NCBI GenBank assembly: GCA_956465555.1
Contig: OY101115.1
Coordinates: forward strand, 4,564,120 to 4,628,119
Reading direction: 5' to 3'
DNA from: Nitzschia sp. pyKryTriq1
Taxonomy: Eukaryota > Bacillariophyta > Bacillariophyceae > Bacillariales > Bacillariaceae
DNA: 64,000 bases
Position 1 is the first letter of the stretch, and every line of letters starts with the position of its first letter. Below are positions 1 through 10,220 of this stretch, one piece after another. A program made the position numbers and the translations under genes. Under the pieces are notes generated by a model that was given only the letters and a program-made list of their open reading frames with translations, was not told the DNA's origin and made no database searches.

Positions 1-930
1 CTATTTATCCCCATCAGTCGACTTCGAGACATCCGAATCGATAGTGTCAATGATTACGTGGAAGTGATTGTTGCTTCAGACGAGCCACAATTCGATGCTC
101 TTGTCGTTAACTCATCGTCAGCAGCACTACTACCTACCATCAACATTCGTTCTTCGGGGGTGGACAGTGTCTTGTACGTCAACGCTCCCTATTCCAAGGT
201 CCAGTACAAGGGGGAAGGTATAGATACTACAGCCATTATCCGAGCTGGCAATCAATCTTCTGTCCATCTTTCGGGAGTCGATCAACAAGTTCGAATCAAA
301 TCAGAATATTATTTGTCCAGTGTCCTGTTGGAGGGGGTGGATATAAAAGTGTTGATTGAGGGAAACGACTATGGTCTAATCAAATTGTCCGGAGTGGATT
401 GTGAGGTGAAGGTCAATGGAGAGACGGGATGCAATGGCAACGTCGAAAATTCAGGGGTCAGTAATAACTGTCGCGCTACACAAGACACAGTGACCGTTCC
501 AACTTTGGCCTGTCTTTCGCAATCCAAAGTCATCAAAGGATCATCGTCAGGAGACTTGTCCACCGGAGCGATAGTAGGAATCTGTCTTGCGATTCTGATC
601 GTGGTGGCATTTTATTTTGTATTTTGTGGATACTGCCGTGGTGCTGCTCCTACTACTACTGCTAGTAGTACTGGGCAAGAAAAAACTGGCCCAGCAAAGA
701 GTGCTACTACCACGGAGGCAGCACCTGCTGGTTCTGTCCTCGCCGAAGCTCAAGTGATTGAAGTCGTCGTCGAGGACGATCCAGAGCAACCAGCATTACC
801 ATCAAAGAACAGTGGCAACAACAACAACCAAGGGAAGGGTGGTGCAGGTCCCGGTGTCAACAGGCCTACTACTAGTACCGGCGGTGCGACGAATAGAACC
901 ATGAGGAGCCTGCAGCATGGGTTGTTTTAG
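1..930 (+). CDS. Beta-solenoid single-pass membrane protein, 5' partial
   Basis: The frame is open from base 1, so the gene begins to the left of the window; 309 residues are visible. The first half repeats a GVD or GID tripeptide every 19-20 residues (GVDSV, GIDTT, GVDQQ, GVDIK, GVDCE), the pattern of a right-handed beta-helix or solenoid ectodomain. A Cys-containing linker follows, then one hydrophobic span (core AIVGICLAILIVVAFYFVF), a short CGYC juxtamembrane motif and a low-complexity Ala/Thr/Asn tail of about 100 residues. The likely topology is type I with the solenoid outside. I do not recognise the family; adhesin-like or DUF2807-like auto-adhesin domains have similar repeats, but that is only an analogy. 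A TAG-repeat microsatellite begins at the stop codon. Confidence 0.7.
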   Translation, partial: LFIPISRLRDIRIDSVNDYVEVIVASDEPQFDALVVNSSSAALLPTINIRSSGVDSVLYVNAPYSKVQYKGEGIDTTAIIRAGNQSSVHLSGVDQQVRIKSEYYLSSVLLEGVDIKVLIEGNDYGLIKLSGVDCEVKVNGETGCNGNVENSGVSNNCRATQDTVTVPTLACLSQSKVIKGSSSGDLSTGAIVGICLAILIVVAFYFVFCGYCRGAAPTTTASSTGQEKTGPAKSATTTEAAPAGSVLAEAQVIEVVVEDDPEQPALPSKNSGNNNNQGKGGAGPGVNRPTTSTGGATNRTMRSLQHGLF

Positions 931-1970
931 TAGTAGTAGTAGTAGTGGTGGTAGTGGACGACGTGGTTGGGTGCGCTCTAGGATGACGACGAAGACACGG
1001 TGATGATACATACTATATAATATCTTATAATGGCCACAGAACCTGGTAGTACTAGTCTCTGCTGATACTACGAGTACAGTATTGGCGTGTTGGTGGATTT
1101 ACTCCGTAGTTTTTTAAGAAGAACTGATGTTCTTGGCACCATGCACCATGTTATGCTGTATTCTCCCTCGAGTCGTCGTGAATAACGATGGAGCGAGAGG
1201 AGGCCATCGACTGGATGTCTGTCTCTCGTATCACTTCTTGTCATCCTTGTAAGGTTAACTTTATTGTTACTACTCTGAACTACCACTAGCTATTAATAGC
1301 ATGTCCCGTCACCAGCTGCATATCCGGTATGAGAGGATTAACACGGTTGAGAGGAGTCCCGTCACCACCCAGTCATGCCGTAAGCAGTACTGTAGTCAGA
1401 TGTGTCGGAACGAACAAAAAACGGGGAAGGATTTGAGGGACCACCAATCGGCGGGGGCGGGAAGTTTTTGATGCCGACCTTGGAGCACAGAAAACTAAAA
1501 ATGTATTCATTAGAAGCCGTTGAATGACAGTTCGTAGTTCATTTTGATATGCCTTCAGTCACCATGCGCATACGCCGCATCGTGAATTTTTTATGCCCGA
1601 TGTCGGAACACGGAGAGTTATGCAAAACTACGTCGACGGATATCGAGCAATGATATGTGCACGAAGTTGCTTGTTGTGGGCGCCACAATAATATTGCATC
1701 CGACGATGAGCAACGCACATACCGCCGGTATGAAATTTTGAAAACATCATGCTAGGTGTTCCTCTCCGCATGCAGATGATCGGTTGAGGGTTGAGAATCG
1801 CCGAAGTGCACCATCACACCAACTGCAACTGAATTCAATCCATACCACAACATTTTTTGCGTTTGGGAAACTGCATACGGGTACAAGACCACTGCGGCTC
1901 CATTATTTTTATCACGAGCATCACATCGCTACTCTTGTCCGCCTCCGTCCCAGCATCCATTGCGAAGACG
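931..1970. other. Intergenic region, no gene seen
   Basis: About 1 kb between two rightward genes. It opens with a (TAG)n/(TGG)n tract just after the upstream stop and holds no ORF with coding character. Two short AT-rich blocks near 1460-1500 and 1580-1628 look faintly alike, but I do not trust the similarity. The end should contain the promoter of the next gene; no clear TATA element stands out. Confidence 0.5.
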
Positions 1971-4341
1971 ATGAAGCCCGTTACGAGTATTCCAAGTACT
2001 GCTGTTTCGTTGCTCGTCTGGATCGTGACAAGCAATAATCCAGTGCGAGTAAATGGATCCGTCTTGTTCCAACCCCCGGCTCAGCTCTTAAAAGAGAAGC
2101 TCATGATTCATGAACTTCCAGACACTGGGGAAGAGTGGACGACTTTGAAAAATGGAGTTGAATTCCAGCCGGCTGGGAACTTGAGCCCCCTGTCGGAATA
2201 CCACCTTCGTAAATTGACATCGTCCTCTGGGAGCAACAACAAGAATTCCGGTGATGATCAAGGAGAGTACGGTGGAGCGTTTGAAAAAATGTTTGTAGAT
2301 GGTACCGAAACGCGGTACGATGAATACGCACAAGCCTGGAGGGCACTCGGTTTCTTTGTGGATTGTGACTATGTTGGAAACAACAATGATGAACAAAATG
2401 ATAATGACGATAACCAAAAGAATACGGGGGGTTGCCAACGATTCATGCTTTGGGCTGCGGTAAGTGCTGCTGCTGGTGCAACAATACTGGTACTAGGGAC
2501 TACTAGACAGTATATATTCGCACAGTGAGTACAGGAGTTTGCTTTGATATCATCTAGCTCGCATCTCACTGTCGGCCCCTCTTGACTGGCTCGCTTTGGC
2601 TCTTAACGCTACCGGTACTAGTATGTTGACGAATCATACTCTGGGAACGAAGCCGGAGAATACATGTACTATGATCGGAAGAATGGCCAGTGGGATGAAA
2701 CTATCTGTGCTGTCAAAAAGTCTACGCGATGCGCCAAGATGGACTGTCATTTGCCCAACACCCACTTTTCGTTGCTAGGTTTCTTCAGAGAACCAAATTA
2801 TGGGGAGTGGATGGAGCAGCTCTTTAAACATGAAGGAGACTGCGTCTGGACCGACGAAGAGTACCAATTCATGCAACAGATGCGGGAGGTTTGGCCCAGT
2901 GGATGTACGGCATCCAGACACACTATTAGTACTAGTACCGCTACTCGTAGCAGATGGTACTCCTTCAATTCTACGAGTGAAGCTTCGACGAAGACTACTA
3001 TCTACTATGATATCAAACCAAGCAAGTACGGCGAATACGATCTTGGATTGTACGTCGACAATATGTGTTCTAACGAATATACTGGGAATCTAACCGTCGA
3101 AGAGGTGCTGCGTGAGGTGGTATGCAGCAATGGTGGTGGTGGGGACGGCGGCGACGACGACGACGCTGCTGCTAACGACGACCTTTGTACCTCTCAAATT
3201 ACCAATTGGAGAAAAGCGCGTCAATCGGCCAACGGGGGTGATGGAGACGGTAGTGATGATCACGACGGTGGGGCGCGGAACATATGGGCTTTGATGGGAC
3301 AGTTAGAGACATGGAATCGTGGATTTGATGTCTGGAAACAATGTCAACCATGCAAGACGTATGATTTGACCGCATCTGTTGCTGGCTTCAAATACGAGGC
3401 CAATGAGGATGGCCTTCGGTACAGCTTTTATAACACTGATTATGTGCCGGAGACTCCATCTCCAACGGCTGCCCCTACCAAGCCTGGGTTGTCTTGCGCC
3501 TGTACCGATGAAGGTCGAGACACCGCCCAGGATCAATGCGGTGCCAACAATGACGACCAGGACAATGATGGAAATGGTGAAGTTTGTTCCTATGTTTGTT
3601 GGGACGACAACAATTCGAAATATGTGAAGTACAGTAATAACACCAACGGCAACTACAAAAATAAGAACTACAACAACGGCAACTACAAGAACCAAAACTA
3701 CTACTACAACAACAACAAGTACAACAACAAGTACAACAACAAGTACAACAACAAATACAACAACAACAACAACAACAAAGATTGTTTCTGTTGTTGCTGC
3801 GATCAATCCGAACGAAGTGAAGTCTTCCATTGTTATGATGACGCAGATTATAACAATGTCAACCAGGTAAGCACGATTTGAAGTTGAGAGGAAGGAACAA
3901 CATGTATGGGCGCCACTCACGATTGTTTCTTTACTACAATACTCCGAACATCAGTGCATGAAATTCGCGACTCATACCAACATGATGACGGCGTCTTGGT
4001 CGGACATTGAAATGGCTCTCGCTCAAGGAAGTATTGCTTCCGTTGCTTATCCTACGGGCAGCCGTCTTGCGGAAGACCAGAGAGCGTTTACATTGTTGTC
4101 TACCGGCGGTAGCACCTTCGGCGTGGGTGATTCGACCTACGCCGTCAAGCAGCAACGAACCGACTTAGTATCGCTTACCACGGCTAGTATCATGTTACTT
4201 ATTTCGGCCATCCTCTTTGCTTGTTCGGTCTATCGTTTCAAGACATTGCGAACAGAGTATTCGGGGGGTACCACGGTCCGAAAGCCACTCATGTCTTCCC
4301 GTGGGAGGGTGAAGGATCCTCTGAAGGGAGTCATGGCATAG
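1971..4341 (+). CDS. Secreted/type I membrane protein with Asn/Tyr/Lys-rich tract, three exons
   Basis: Exons read as 1971..2459, 2622..3866 and 3955..4341; both introns are phase 0 with GTAAGT or GTAAGC donors and CTAG or TCAG acceptors. The start chosen is the ATG that opens a signal-peptide-like stretch (LLVWIVTSN core); the open frame upstream lacks another good ATG. The lumenal part has scattered Cys residues, including CQPCKTYDL, a TPSPTAAPT linker and a CACTDEG segment. An insertion of about 50 residues made of NNKY repeats is followed by CFCCCC. Near the C terminus is one membrane span (ASIMLLISAILFACSVYRF) and a short basic tail. Proteins with this outline recur in diatoms as far as I know, without an assigned function. 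The architecture is well supported; the role is unknown. Confidence 0.72.
3707..3765 (+). repeat. 12-bp coding minisatellite (NNKY repeat)
   Basis: Tandem 12-bp units of AACAACAAGTAC type, inside exon 2 of the secreted protein, encode repeated Asn-Asn-Lys-Tyr. The units are nearly perfect, then decay into an AAC run, which suggests recent slippage growth in frame. Confidence 0.85.
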
Positions 4342-4532
4342 CAACACTGTAAACAACTTTAGATCAGTACTGCCGCACTCCGCTTTACGTCAGTGCTTGT
4401 ACAGTTTTTATTCAGGATTCGTGACGCAATAAGAAAAGTATTTGAAATGGAACTATTAGTAGTAGTAGAAGTAGAAGCATCTTCGGTTGCGTGGACGTCC
4501 CCACCCAATAACAACAACCGCGGCTCTTTATC

Positions 4533-6318
4533 TCATAAAACGGTATGGACTCGGCGATGCTTTTGAATTTCGGGAGGAAGAAGAACAGGCTCTTCGGATA
4601 AATCCCGAAGCAACGCCTCATCCACTTCTGCTCGGGTACTCATTTCCTCTCGAATTCGCTGCAAGGTGGGCAAATAGTTTTCTTCGGCCAATTCCACCAA
4701 ATCGTCTTCCTCCAACAATCCGTTCCCGTTGGTATCGAGAGAATCAAAGATCGATTTGAGTTGGTCAATAGTGGATCGATCGACCTTTTGAAGAGCCACC
4801 AGCATGAATGTGATAAAGTCTTCCCGATCGACCTTGCCATCTTCGTTGGTATCCATGTTCCGAATATCGCACAGAGTCAAAGATCGGTGCAAGAATTTGG
4901 ACTGGGCGACTCGTTGCTTCCGTTGTATATAGACCGTGGCGATTCGTCCCAAGACTTCTCCAAACACGGCCACCGCGAGTGGCAATAAGATGACGCAATA
5001 CAGCTTGTCGAGTTGGTTTGTGGGTGTATAGTCTCCATATCCCGTAGTAGTGGCGGCCATGATACAAAAATACATGGTTGAGGTGAATCCCCAGTCTTCT
5101 CGGATCCCTAGCAACAATGACATAAAGGCCACGAGCCCGATCAAAGGAGCTTCGGCTCTTACGACTCTCCAAACATCATCCGCGAGTGATACATGATCTC
5201 TCCAAAAGCCCGACTCTTGAAGAAGAATCTCATCATCTTCCGTGTCGTCATCGTACTTCTTTTTTTTCTTGTTGGGATCATCCCCAGCACCACTAACGTT
5301 CCGTTCGCTTCCCTCTGCGGGTGGTTTGAACAAGGTTTCCATCATTTGAGATTGCTTCTTTCGTTGAAATCGTCTCATCGCTTTGGTTTGATATTCCGAA
5401 ATGAAGCTTCCAAAGATGGCAATAAAGACTCCTAGAATAACGACACCATAAATGGCAAAGACAATCGTAAAGAGTTGGCCTGGGACCGTCGTGGGTTCGA
5501 GATCTCCGTATCCACAAGTAGTACTAACAAAGAGAGAAGAGAACGAGAAGCAAAGAGAGGAGCAGAGCAGAGCAGAGAGAAAGCCGTCGTAGTTGTGAGC
5601 AAAAACAAAACGGAATCATCATCATCATCTTCTTCGTCTTCCACACAAGAACTTCATCAGCAAATTAATAATACTGTACTCGTACTTACAAGGTTGCGAC
5701 TGCAAAGTACAGACTGTCAATAATGGTCCATTTCTCAAACACAAAGGAATATGCAATGACTGCAATCGTCATGTAAACGGCGAGATAAAAGAGACAATTC
5801 ATAATGATTTGTCGATTCTCCAAATTCTGAAAGGCCCCCGTCAAACTGGGCAAGGCTTGTTCTCCCGAACTGCTCGTTCCAGTACTCATTTGATCTCCTT
5901 GTTCGGATGCAGGTGTCGTACTACCGTTGTTATGACTGCCCCCATCTTCTTCATTGTTGTCTTCATTGTTGTTGTTATTGTTATTGTTGTTGTTGTCATG
6001 GCCATCGTTCTTTGAAAATAAAGTCTCATCGTCCCATGTCACCGTCTTGTCATTATCATCATTAGTATTTTCGGGTGATAAAGCTCGTTCAAAGATGGAA
6101 CCATATTCAATAGTGCGTGGTACAAATCGTTCACTAGCGGTACTGCTGGAGGGAGAGGAGCACAGTGGGTGTTGTTGTTGCTGCTGTTGCTGATGTCCTC
6201 CTCGCAGACTTTGTCTCTCGTGATTCCTCGTTCGTCGTTCTTCCTCCTCATCATCATTGTCATTGTTCAAGCCTTGAATGTAATTGGAAGGGTTCCAGAG
6301 GCCCGTGAACATCACCAT
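4533..6318 (-). CDS. Two-pore-domain K+ channel with EF-hands (TPK-like), two exons
   Basis: On the minus strand the exons are 6318..5690 and 5523..4533 (539 aa). The donor is GTAAGT, the acceptor GTTAG, phase 2. Residues 1-170 are cytosolic and low complexity (Gln-, Asn- and Asp-rich). Span 1 (MNCLFYLAVYMTIAVIAYSF) leads to pore 1 with filter TTCGYGD, which is split by the intron; span 2 is FTIVFAIYGVVILGVFIAIF. A Lys/Asp-rich linker, span 3 and pore 2 (filter TTTGYGD, near residue 368) follow, then span 4. Two C-terminal EF-hands have loops DTNEDGKVDREDF and DTNGNGLLEEDDL. This is the layout of plant TPK channels, K+-selective and Ca2+-gated, usually in vacuolar or other inner membranes. 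The start is the ATG in CACCATGG. Location and Ca2+ gating are inferred from the family. Confidence 0.92.
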
Positions 6319-7035
6319 GGTGAAAGAGGAATAAGACGGTACGGCGCACTTTGCTTGGATGGATGTTTGTCTGCACTTTTTCCTTTCCGTAATATTCTTG
6401 TGCTGTTATAATATGTACTCGTAGTTGATGATAGTACTACTACTACTAGTAGCTAATAGTACTACTTGTACTTGTAAAGCAACAACCCACAACAATCAAT
6501 CAATCAAGCAAGCAAGCAAGCAAACGATTTTTAACAAATGAGATAGATGATGATGATGATATGTGTTGTTGCGTTCAAAGATTCGAGATTCGTTCTTTTC
6601 CTGCAGCAGTCGTCGCTTTTCTACTGCGGTGCGGTGGTGACGCGATGCGGCGACTTTTACTCTCCATCCATTGGGAGAATTGTCGGCGGGAATAGGAAGC
6701 TGGAGATGCATATGATTTGCGCCTTTTGCGTTTGTGGCTCTCGTTTTCATCATTTTGTGAGATGCCAATTTGGGACCTCTCGCTCGTGATGTGAGTTGGA
6801 GCACCTTCTGCCAGCCAATGAAATCATTTGGAATGAGCTGGCATGTGACATTAGCTGAGTGAATGAGTGAGTGACCGTGAATTCTGTTGTGAGGAGGAGT
6901 TGGACGCACGGACGGACTCGACTCACGCACGGGACGATCTTGCTCTGGCGTACCTCGCTCGCGCGCAGAATATAAAATAATATACGACAATGTATACTTT
7001 AATTTTATTGCACATTGATGATTCATTGGACTACA

Positions 7036-7112
7036 AGCAACAAAAGGAGAGAAGAAGGTTCCCCATCATCCAACCAACAAAAGGAGAGAAGAAGGTCCCC
7101 ATCATCCAACCA
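7036..7112 (+). repeat. Tandem duplication, unit about 37 bp
   Basis: Two adjacent copies of a unit containing CAACAAAAGGAGAGAAGAAG followed by CCCCATCATCCAACC, with a partial third copy. They differ by a single inserted base. In one frame they would encode a repeated PIIQPTK peptide, but no gene is supported. Confidence 0.7.
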
Positions 7113-8144
7113 ACAAAAGAAGGTGCTTTCGAGGATGTGGCAAGGGGGAAGCTTGCACTATATTTCCGCACGAAGAAACGCGCAAAGGAGAAAGTGCATG
7201 AGTACTCCAAGTATTTGAAATGGAAGACCTGGGATAGTTGCGAAACAATTGAAGACATTGAAAATCAGATTGTCGACTCGATGCAATTTTCCAAAGCGAC
7301 GAAAGCAATACCATTATCGATAACAAAGGGGAGGAGCACGGAGAGATGAAATCAATTCCCAAAGACTCGAAAACTTACGAAACAATGTTTAAATGACGGA
7401 AGAACTCCTCGATTTGTTCGTGGAGGTACGCACCATCTACGACCAAAAGATGACCCTCTAGGTGGCCGCGGATCACTGACATGTTCGGGGGCGACCCATC
7501 TACCACTAACGGACAACGGTGGGACCCATTTTTGAAGAACATTGTTGAACCGACTTACTCCACTCTCACCAACGCATCAATCGCCCTACTGCCCAGGCTT
7601 CCAAGCAGGAGATGTGGTGGAGCAAGCAGCATGCCACAAACAGCAGCGAAAGGCAGATAATCAGACAGGGCCTTAATGCAGAAGGCACCACTCAGGGTTC
7701 CTTTCTTTGTTGGTGCCCATGTGGCAAAGCTGAAGTGTTTGAGAGACTTGGTGAAGTGAGATGCAGTTCATTTTTTTGGCTTTTTTTGGCTTTTTTGGCT
7801 GAATTTTAAAAAAATTCAGGAGCACCCACCCCCCCCCAGCCAGCACAACTTGGCAAATAAAAGGAGCTTACTTAGTAGTTTCAATATGGGTATTATTTAG
7901 TGCTGATTTGGTTTTGTACCAGGCCTACGTACGGCACTGTACGTGCTGTCAGTACTGGTACTGTACTAACAACAGCTAGCGGACAGCGGACGCACGAAAC
8001 CGCCGTCCGCCGTCCGCCGCGGCCGTTCTCCGTTCTCGACTAGACGACTACCTTGACCAAGTCGAGATGGACCCCATCTATTACCGCGGTACGAAATAAT
8101 ATAGTCCCGCGGTATCTTATCGCATAAGGTCTCGCGAGACGACC

Positions 8145-8210
8145 GCATCTCGCGCATCTCGCGCATCTGCATCTTCCGCATCTCCATCTCCATCTCCATC
8201 TCCGTCATCT
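8145..8210. repeat. CATCTC/CGCATC hexamer microsatellite
   Basis: Short tandem hexamers (CGCATCTCG, then CATCTC repeats) lie about 130-195 bp upstream of the geranylgeranyltransferase gene. The run is imperfect and probably arose by slippage. Confidence 0.6.
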
Positions 8211-8247
8211 TCTATTATATTGAGACGATACAAACCCTTCCGGGGAA

Positions 8248-8254
8248 TATAAAT
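8248..8254 (+). promoter_or_regulatory. Candidate TATA element (TATAAAT)
   Basis: TATAAAT lies 86 bp upstream of the ATG at 8340 in otherwise mixed sequence. The distance is suitable for a short 5' leader. It is a weak call because the motif is short and transcription starts are unknown. Confidence 0.3.
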
Positions 8255-8339
8255 CGCTCTCATCATCATTATCAATCAATCAATCAATCAATCAGTACAC
8301 ATATTATTATAGCATTCAGTCAGTGTCGACGACATCATC

Positions 8340-10133
8340 ATGACTGACGACAAGGAAAATACGAACAGCCGTGCCAAGGTCATGATGATGATGGAGGATA
8401 CTGCAAATAATGCTGCTAGTACTGCTGAACCATCGTTATCGTTATCATCGTTATCATTACCATTATCATTTGACAAGGATCGAGCGATTCGATTCTTTGC
8501 ATCGTCCTTGTTGCATCCATTACCCGCTCCCTATGTGAAACTGGATACCAATCGAATGACCTTGGTGCATTTTTCGGTCCATGCTTTGGATCTATTGGGC
8601 GTATGGGACGATGATGACGATGACGACGACGACGGCGACGACGATGGCGACGAGGAATTAGTACTAAACAAGAACAATGAGTATGATTATCCTCGACTGC
8701 TGAGGAGTCGTCGGACAAGCATCATGCAATGGATCCAGAATTGTCTTTTTTTGCAAAGAAATAATAATAATGATAATGGTGATGATGATGATGATGATGA
8801 TGATAATGATGATAACAAGAAGCATAATAATAATAATAATATTGGTGGATTCATGGGTGGGACCTTTGTGGGACCGGCGACTCCCAAAGACTGGGAACAG
8901 GATCCCATTCTTTGCCGCGAAACAACAACCACTGCTGCTATGATCAGCAACAACAACAACATCAACAGCAGCAGCAACAGCAGCAACAACAACAACAACA
9001 ACGACCAAGACAACAAAGAAGCTCCATCCTCCTTTCCATATAATTATGAGTCGTCGTCGTCATCATTGACACCCTATCATCAACCACATATTGCCATGAC
9101 GTACTGTGCCTTGTTGACTCTGATTGTCTTGGGAGATAATGATGACAAGGATGGGGATGAGGATGAGGATGAGGATGAGGATGATAATGAGGAGGATGAT
9201 GATGATGGCGGCGAGAATGCTAGCAGTGACACCACCACCAGTCATCGATACCGATACTACTTTCCCGACAATAATAAGAGCAGACGTCTTCTTGTGGAGC
9301 ATGTTCGATCCTTACAACGTCGCGATGGCAATGATGATGATGATGATGATGGTGGTGATGGAAGTTTTGGTTGCGTCGTCGACCAGCCATCGGAACAGGA
9401 CATGAGATTTTTGTATTGTGCCTGTGCCATTTCGTATCTCGTGGACGATTGGTCCGGCGTCGATATCGATCGAGCCATTGGATATATTCGATCCTGTCGA
9501 GCCTATGATGGAGGGATTGCCTTGGTACCGGGACAAGAAGGTCATGGAGGGTCGACATTTTGTGCCCTGGCGGCATTGACCTTGATGGGACGTTTGGAAG
9601 AAGTACTGGTGGGACCTACTACTACAACTACCACTACTACAACTAACAACAACAACAGCAGCAGCAGTAGGAATATGATAAGCTGGAAGGACGAATTGAT
9701 TCATTGGTGTGTCCATCGACAACAACAAGAGGCGGGAGGAATGCAAGGTCGACCCAACAAGTTACAAGATACCTGCTATAGTTATTGGATTGGGGGATCG
9801 TTGAGATTACTCGGTCATCAGGAGGACTCGCTGCTGGACCAGACAGCCTTGAGAGATTTCATTTTGTCGTGTCAATCTCCTACCACAATGGGCGGCTTTT
9901 CCAAGGCTCCCGGAACGTATCCGGATATTCTTCATTCCTTTTACAGTTTGGCATGGTTGAGTCTATCGAACAACAACAACAACAACAGCAACAGCAGCAA
10001 CGATGACGATGGTGAGGACAAGCTTCCCCTTCATCGCCTCAATGCGACTCTGGGCATTCGGCAAGATCGTTTGGAGCGATACCTGCGAAAAAATGGTCGA
10101 GCAAGCGAGATATTAGCCTCTAAATTACCATAA
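8340..10133 (+). CDS. Protein geranylgeranyltransferase type I, beta subunit
   Basis: Transfers geranylgeranyl from GGPP to CaaX-box Cys residues of small GTPases, as a heterodimer with the shared FTase/GGTase alpha subunit. It has the prenyltransferase beta alpha-alpha barrel repeats: GGFMGGTFVG, SCRAYDGGIALVPGQEGHGG, MQGRPNKLQDTCYSYWIGG and MGGFSKAPGTYPDILHSFY. GRPNK.xDTCYS.W is characteristic of GGTase-I rather than FTase or Rab GGTase. Predicted zinc ligands are Asp477, Cys479 and His532. The single exon encodes 597 aa, well above the usual 340-430, because at least six Asp-, Asn- or Thr-rich insertions (for example residues 91-103, 138-160 and 200-225) lie between conserved helices. The ATG at 8340 is the first in frame. 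No alpha subunit is present in this window. Confidence 0.93.
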   Translation: MTDDKENTNSRAKVMMMMEDTANNAASTAEPSLSLSSLSLPLSFDKDRAIRFFASSLLHPLPAPYVKLDTNRMTLVHFSVHALDLLGVWDDDDDDDDDGDDDGDEELVLNKNNEYDYPRLLRSRRTSIMQWIQNCLFLQRNNNNDNGDDDDDDDDNDDNKKHNNNNNIGGFMGGTFVGPATPKDWEQDPILCRETTTTAAMISNNNNINSSSNSSNNNNNNDQDNKEAPSSFPYNYESSSSSLTPYHQPHIAMTYCALLTLIVLGDNDDKDGDEDEDEDEDDNEEDDDDGGENASSDTTTSHRYRYYFPDNNKSRRLLVEHVRSLQRRDGNDDDDDDGGDGSFGCVVDQPSEQDMRFLYCACAISYLVDDWSGVDIDRAIGYIRSCRAYDGGIALVPGQEGHGGSTFCALAALTLMGRLEEVLVGPTTTTTTTTTNNNNSSSSRNMISWKDELIHWCVHRQQQEAGGMQGRPNKLQDTCYSYWIGGSLRLLGHQEDSLLDQTALRDFILSCQSPTTMGGFSKAPGTYPDILHSFYSLAWLSLSNNNNNNSNSSNDDDGEDKLPLHRLNATLGIRQDRLERYLRKNGRASEILASKLP

Positions 10134-10182
10134 GCCCAGTGCAGCGGTGGGCTTGACCACTATATCTGATCAATTGATCGAT

Positions 10183-10215
10183 CGATGGTTCGTTCGTTCG
10201 TTCGTTCGTTCGTTC
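10183..10215. repeat. GATC/GTTC tetranucleotide microsatellite
   Basis: A short GATC run passes into about six GTTC units between the convergent prenyltransferase and ZIP genes. It probably lies in the 3' UTR of one of them. Confidence 0.75.
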
Positions 10216-10220
10216 CTCAC

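Larger units (their letters stand above)
6319..8339. other. Intergenic region with local repeats and possible gene debris
   Basis: About 2 kb between divergent genes. It includes a roughly 37-bp tandem duplication (about 7036-7112), short open stretches around 6990-7350 and 7600-7800 with no recognisable motif, a poly-T/poly-A/poly-C patch near 7770-7840, and a CATCTC hexamer run just upstream of the next gene. The open stretch at 7110-7350 encodes a basic, non-repetitive peptide (…KEKVHEYSKYLKWKTWD…) that might be an eroded exon, but I cannot assign it. Confidence 0.5.

Noticed and set aside
1460-1628. Possible 45-bp direct repeat (1460-1502 and 1580-1628)
   Set aside because: Similarity is limited to short words such as TTTTTGATGCC/TTTTTTATGCC and could be chance in AT-rich DNA.
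3303-3920. Minus-strand Val-rich frame
   Set aside because: It arises from the complement of the AAC/TAC coding repeat (GTT/GTA codons) of the secreted protein.
6496-7026. 176-residue minus-strand frame upstream of the K+ channel
   Set aside because: It has no motif, mixed composition and microsatellite ends, and it lies in a region with promoter-like character for divergent genes.
6990-7349. Plus-strand frame with a repeated PIIQPTK peptide
   Set aside because: The repeat comes from a tandem DNA duplication, and no part matches a family; it could be exon debris but does not qualify as a gene.
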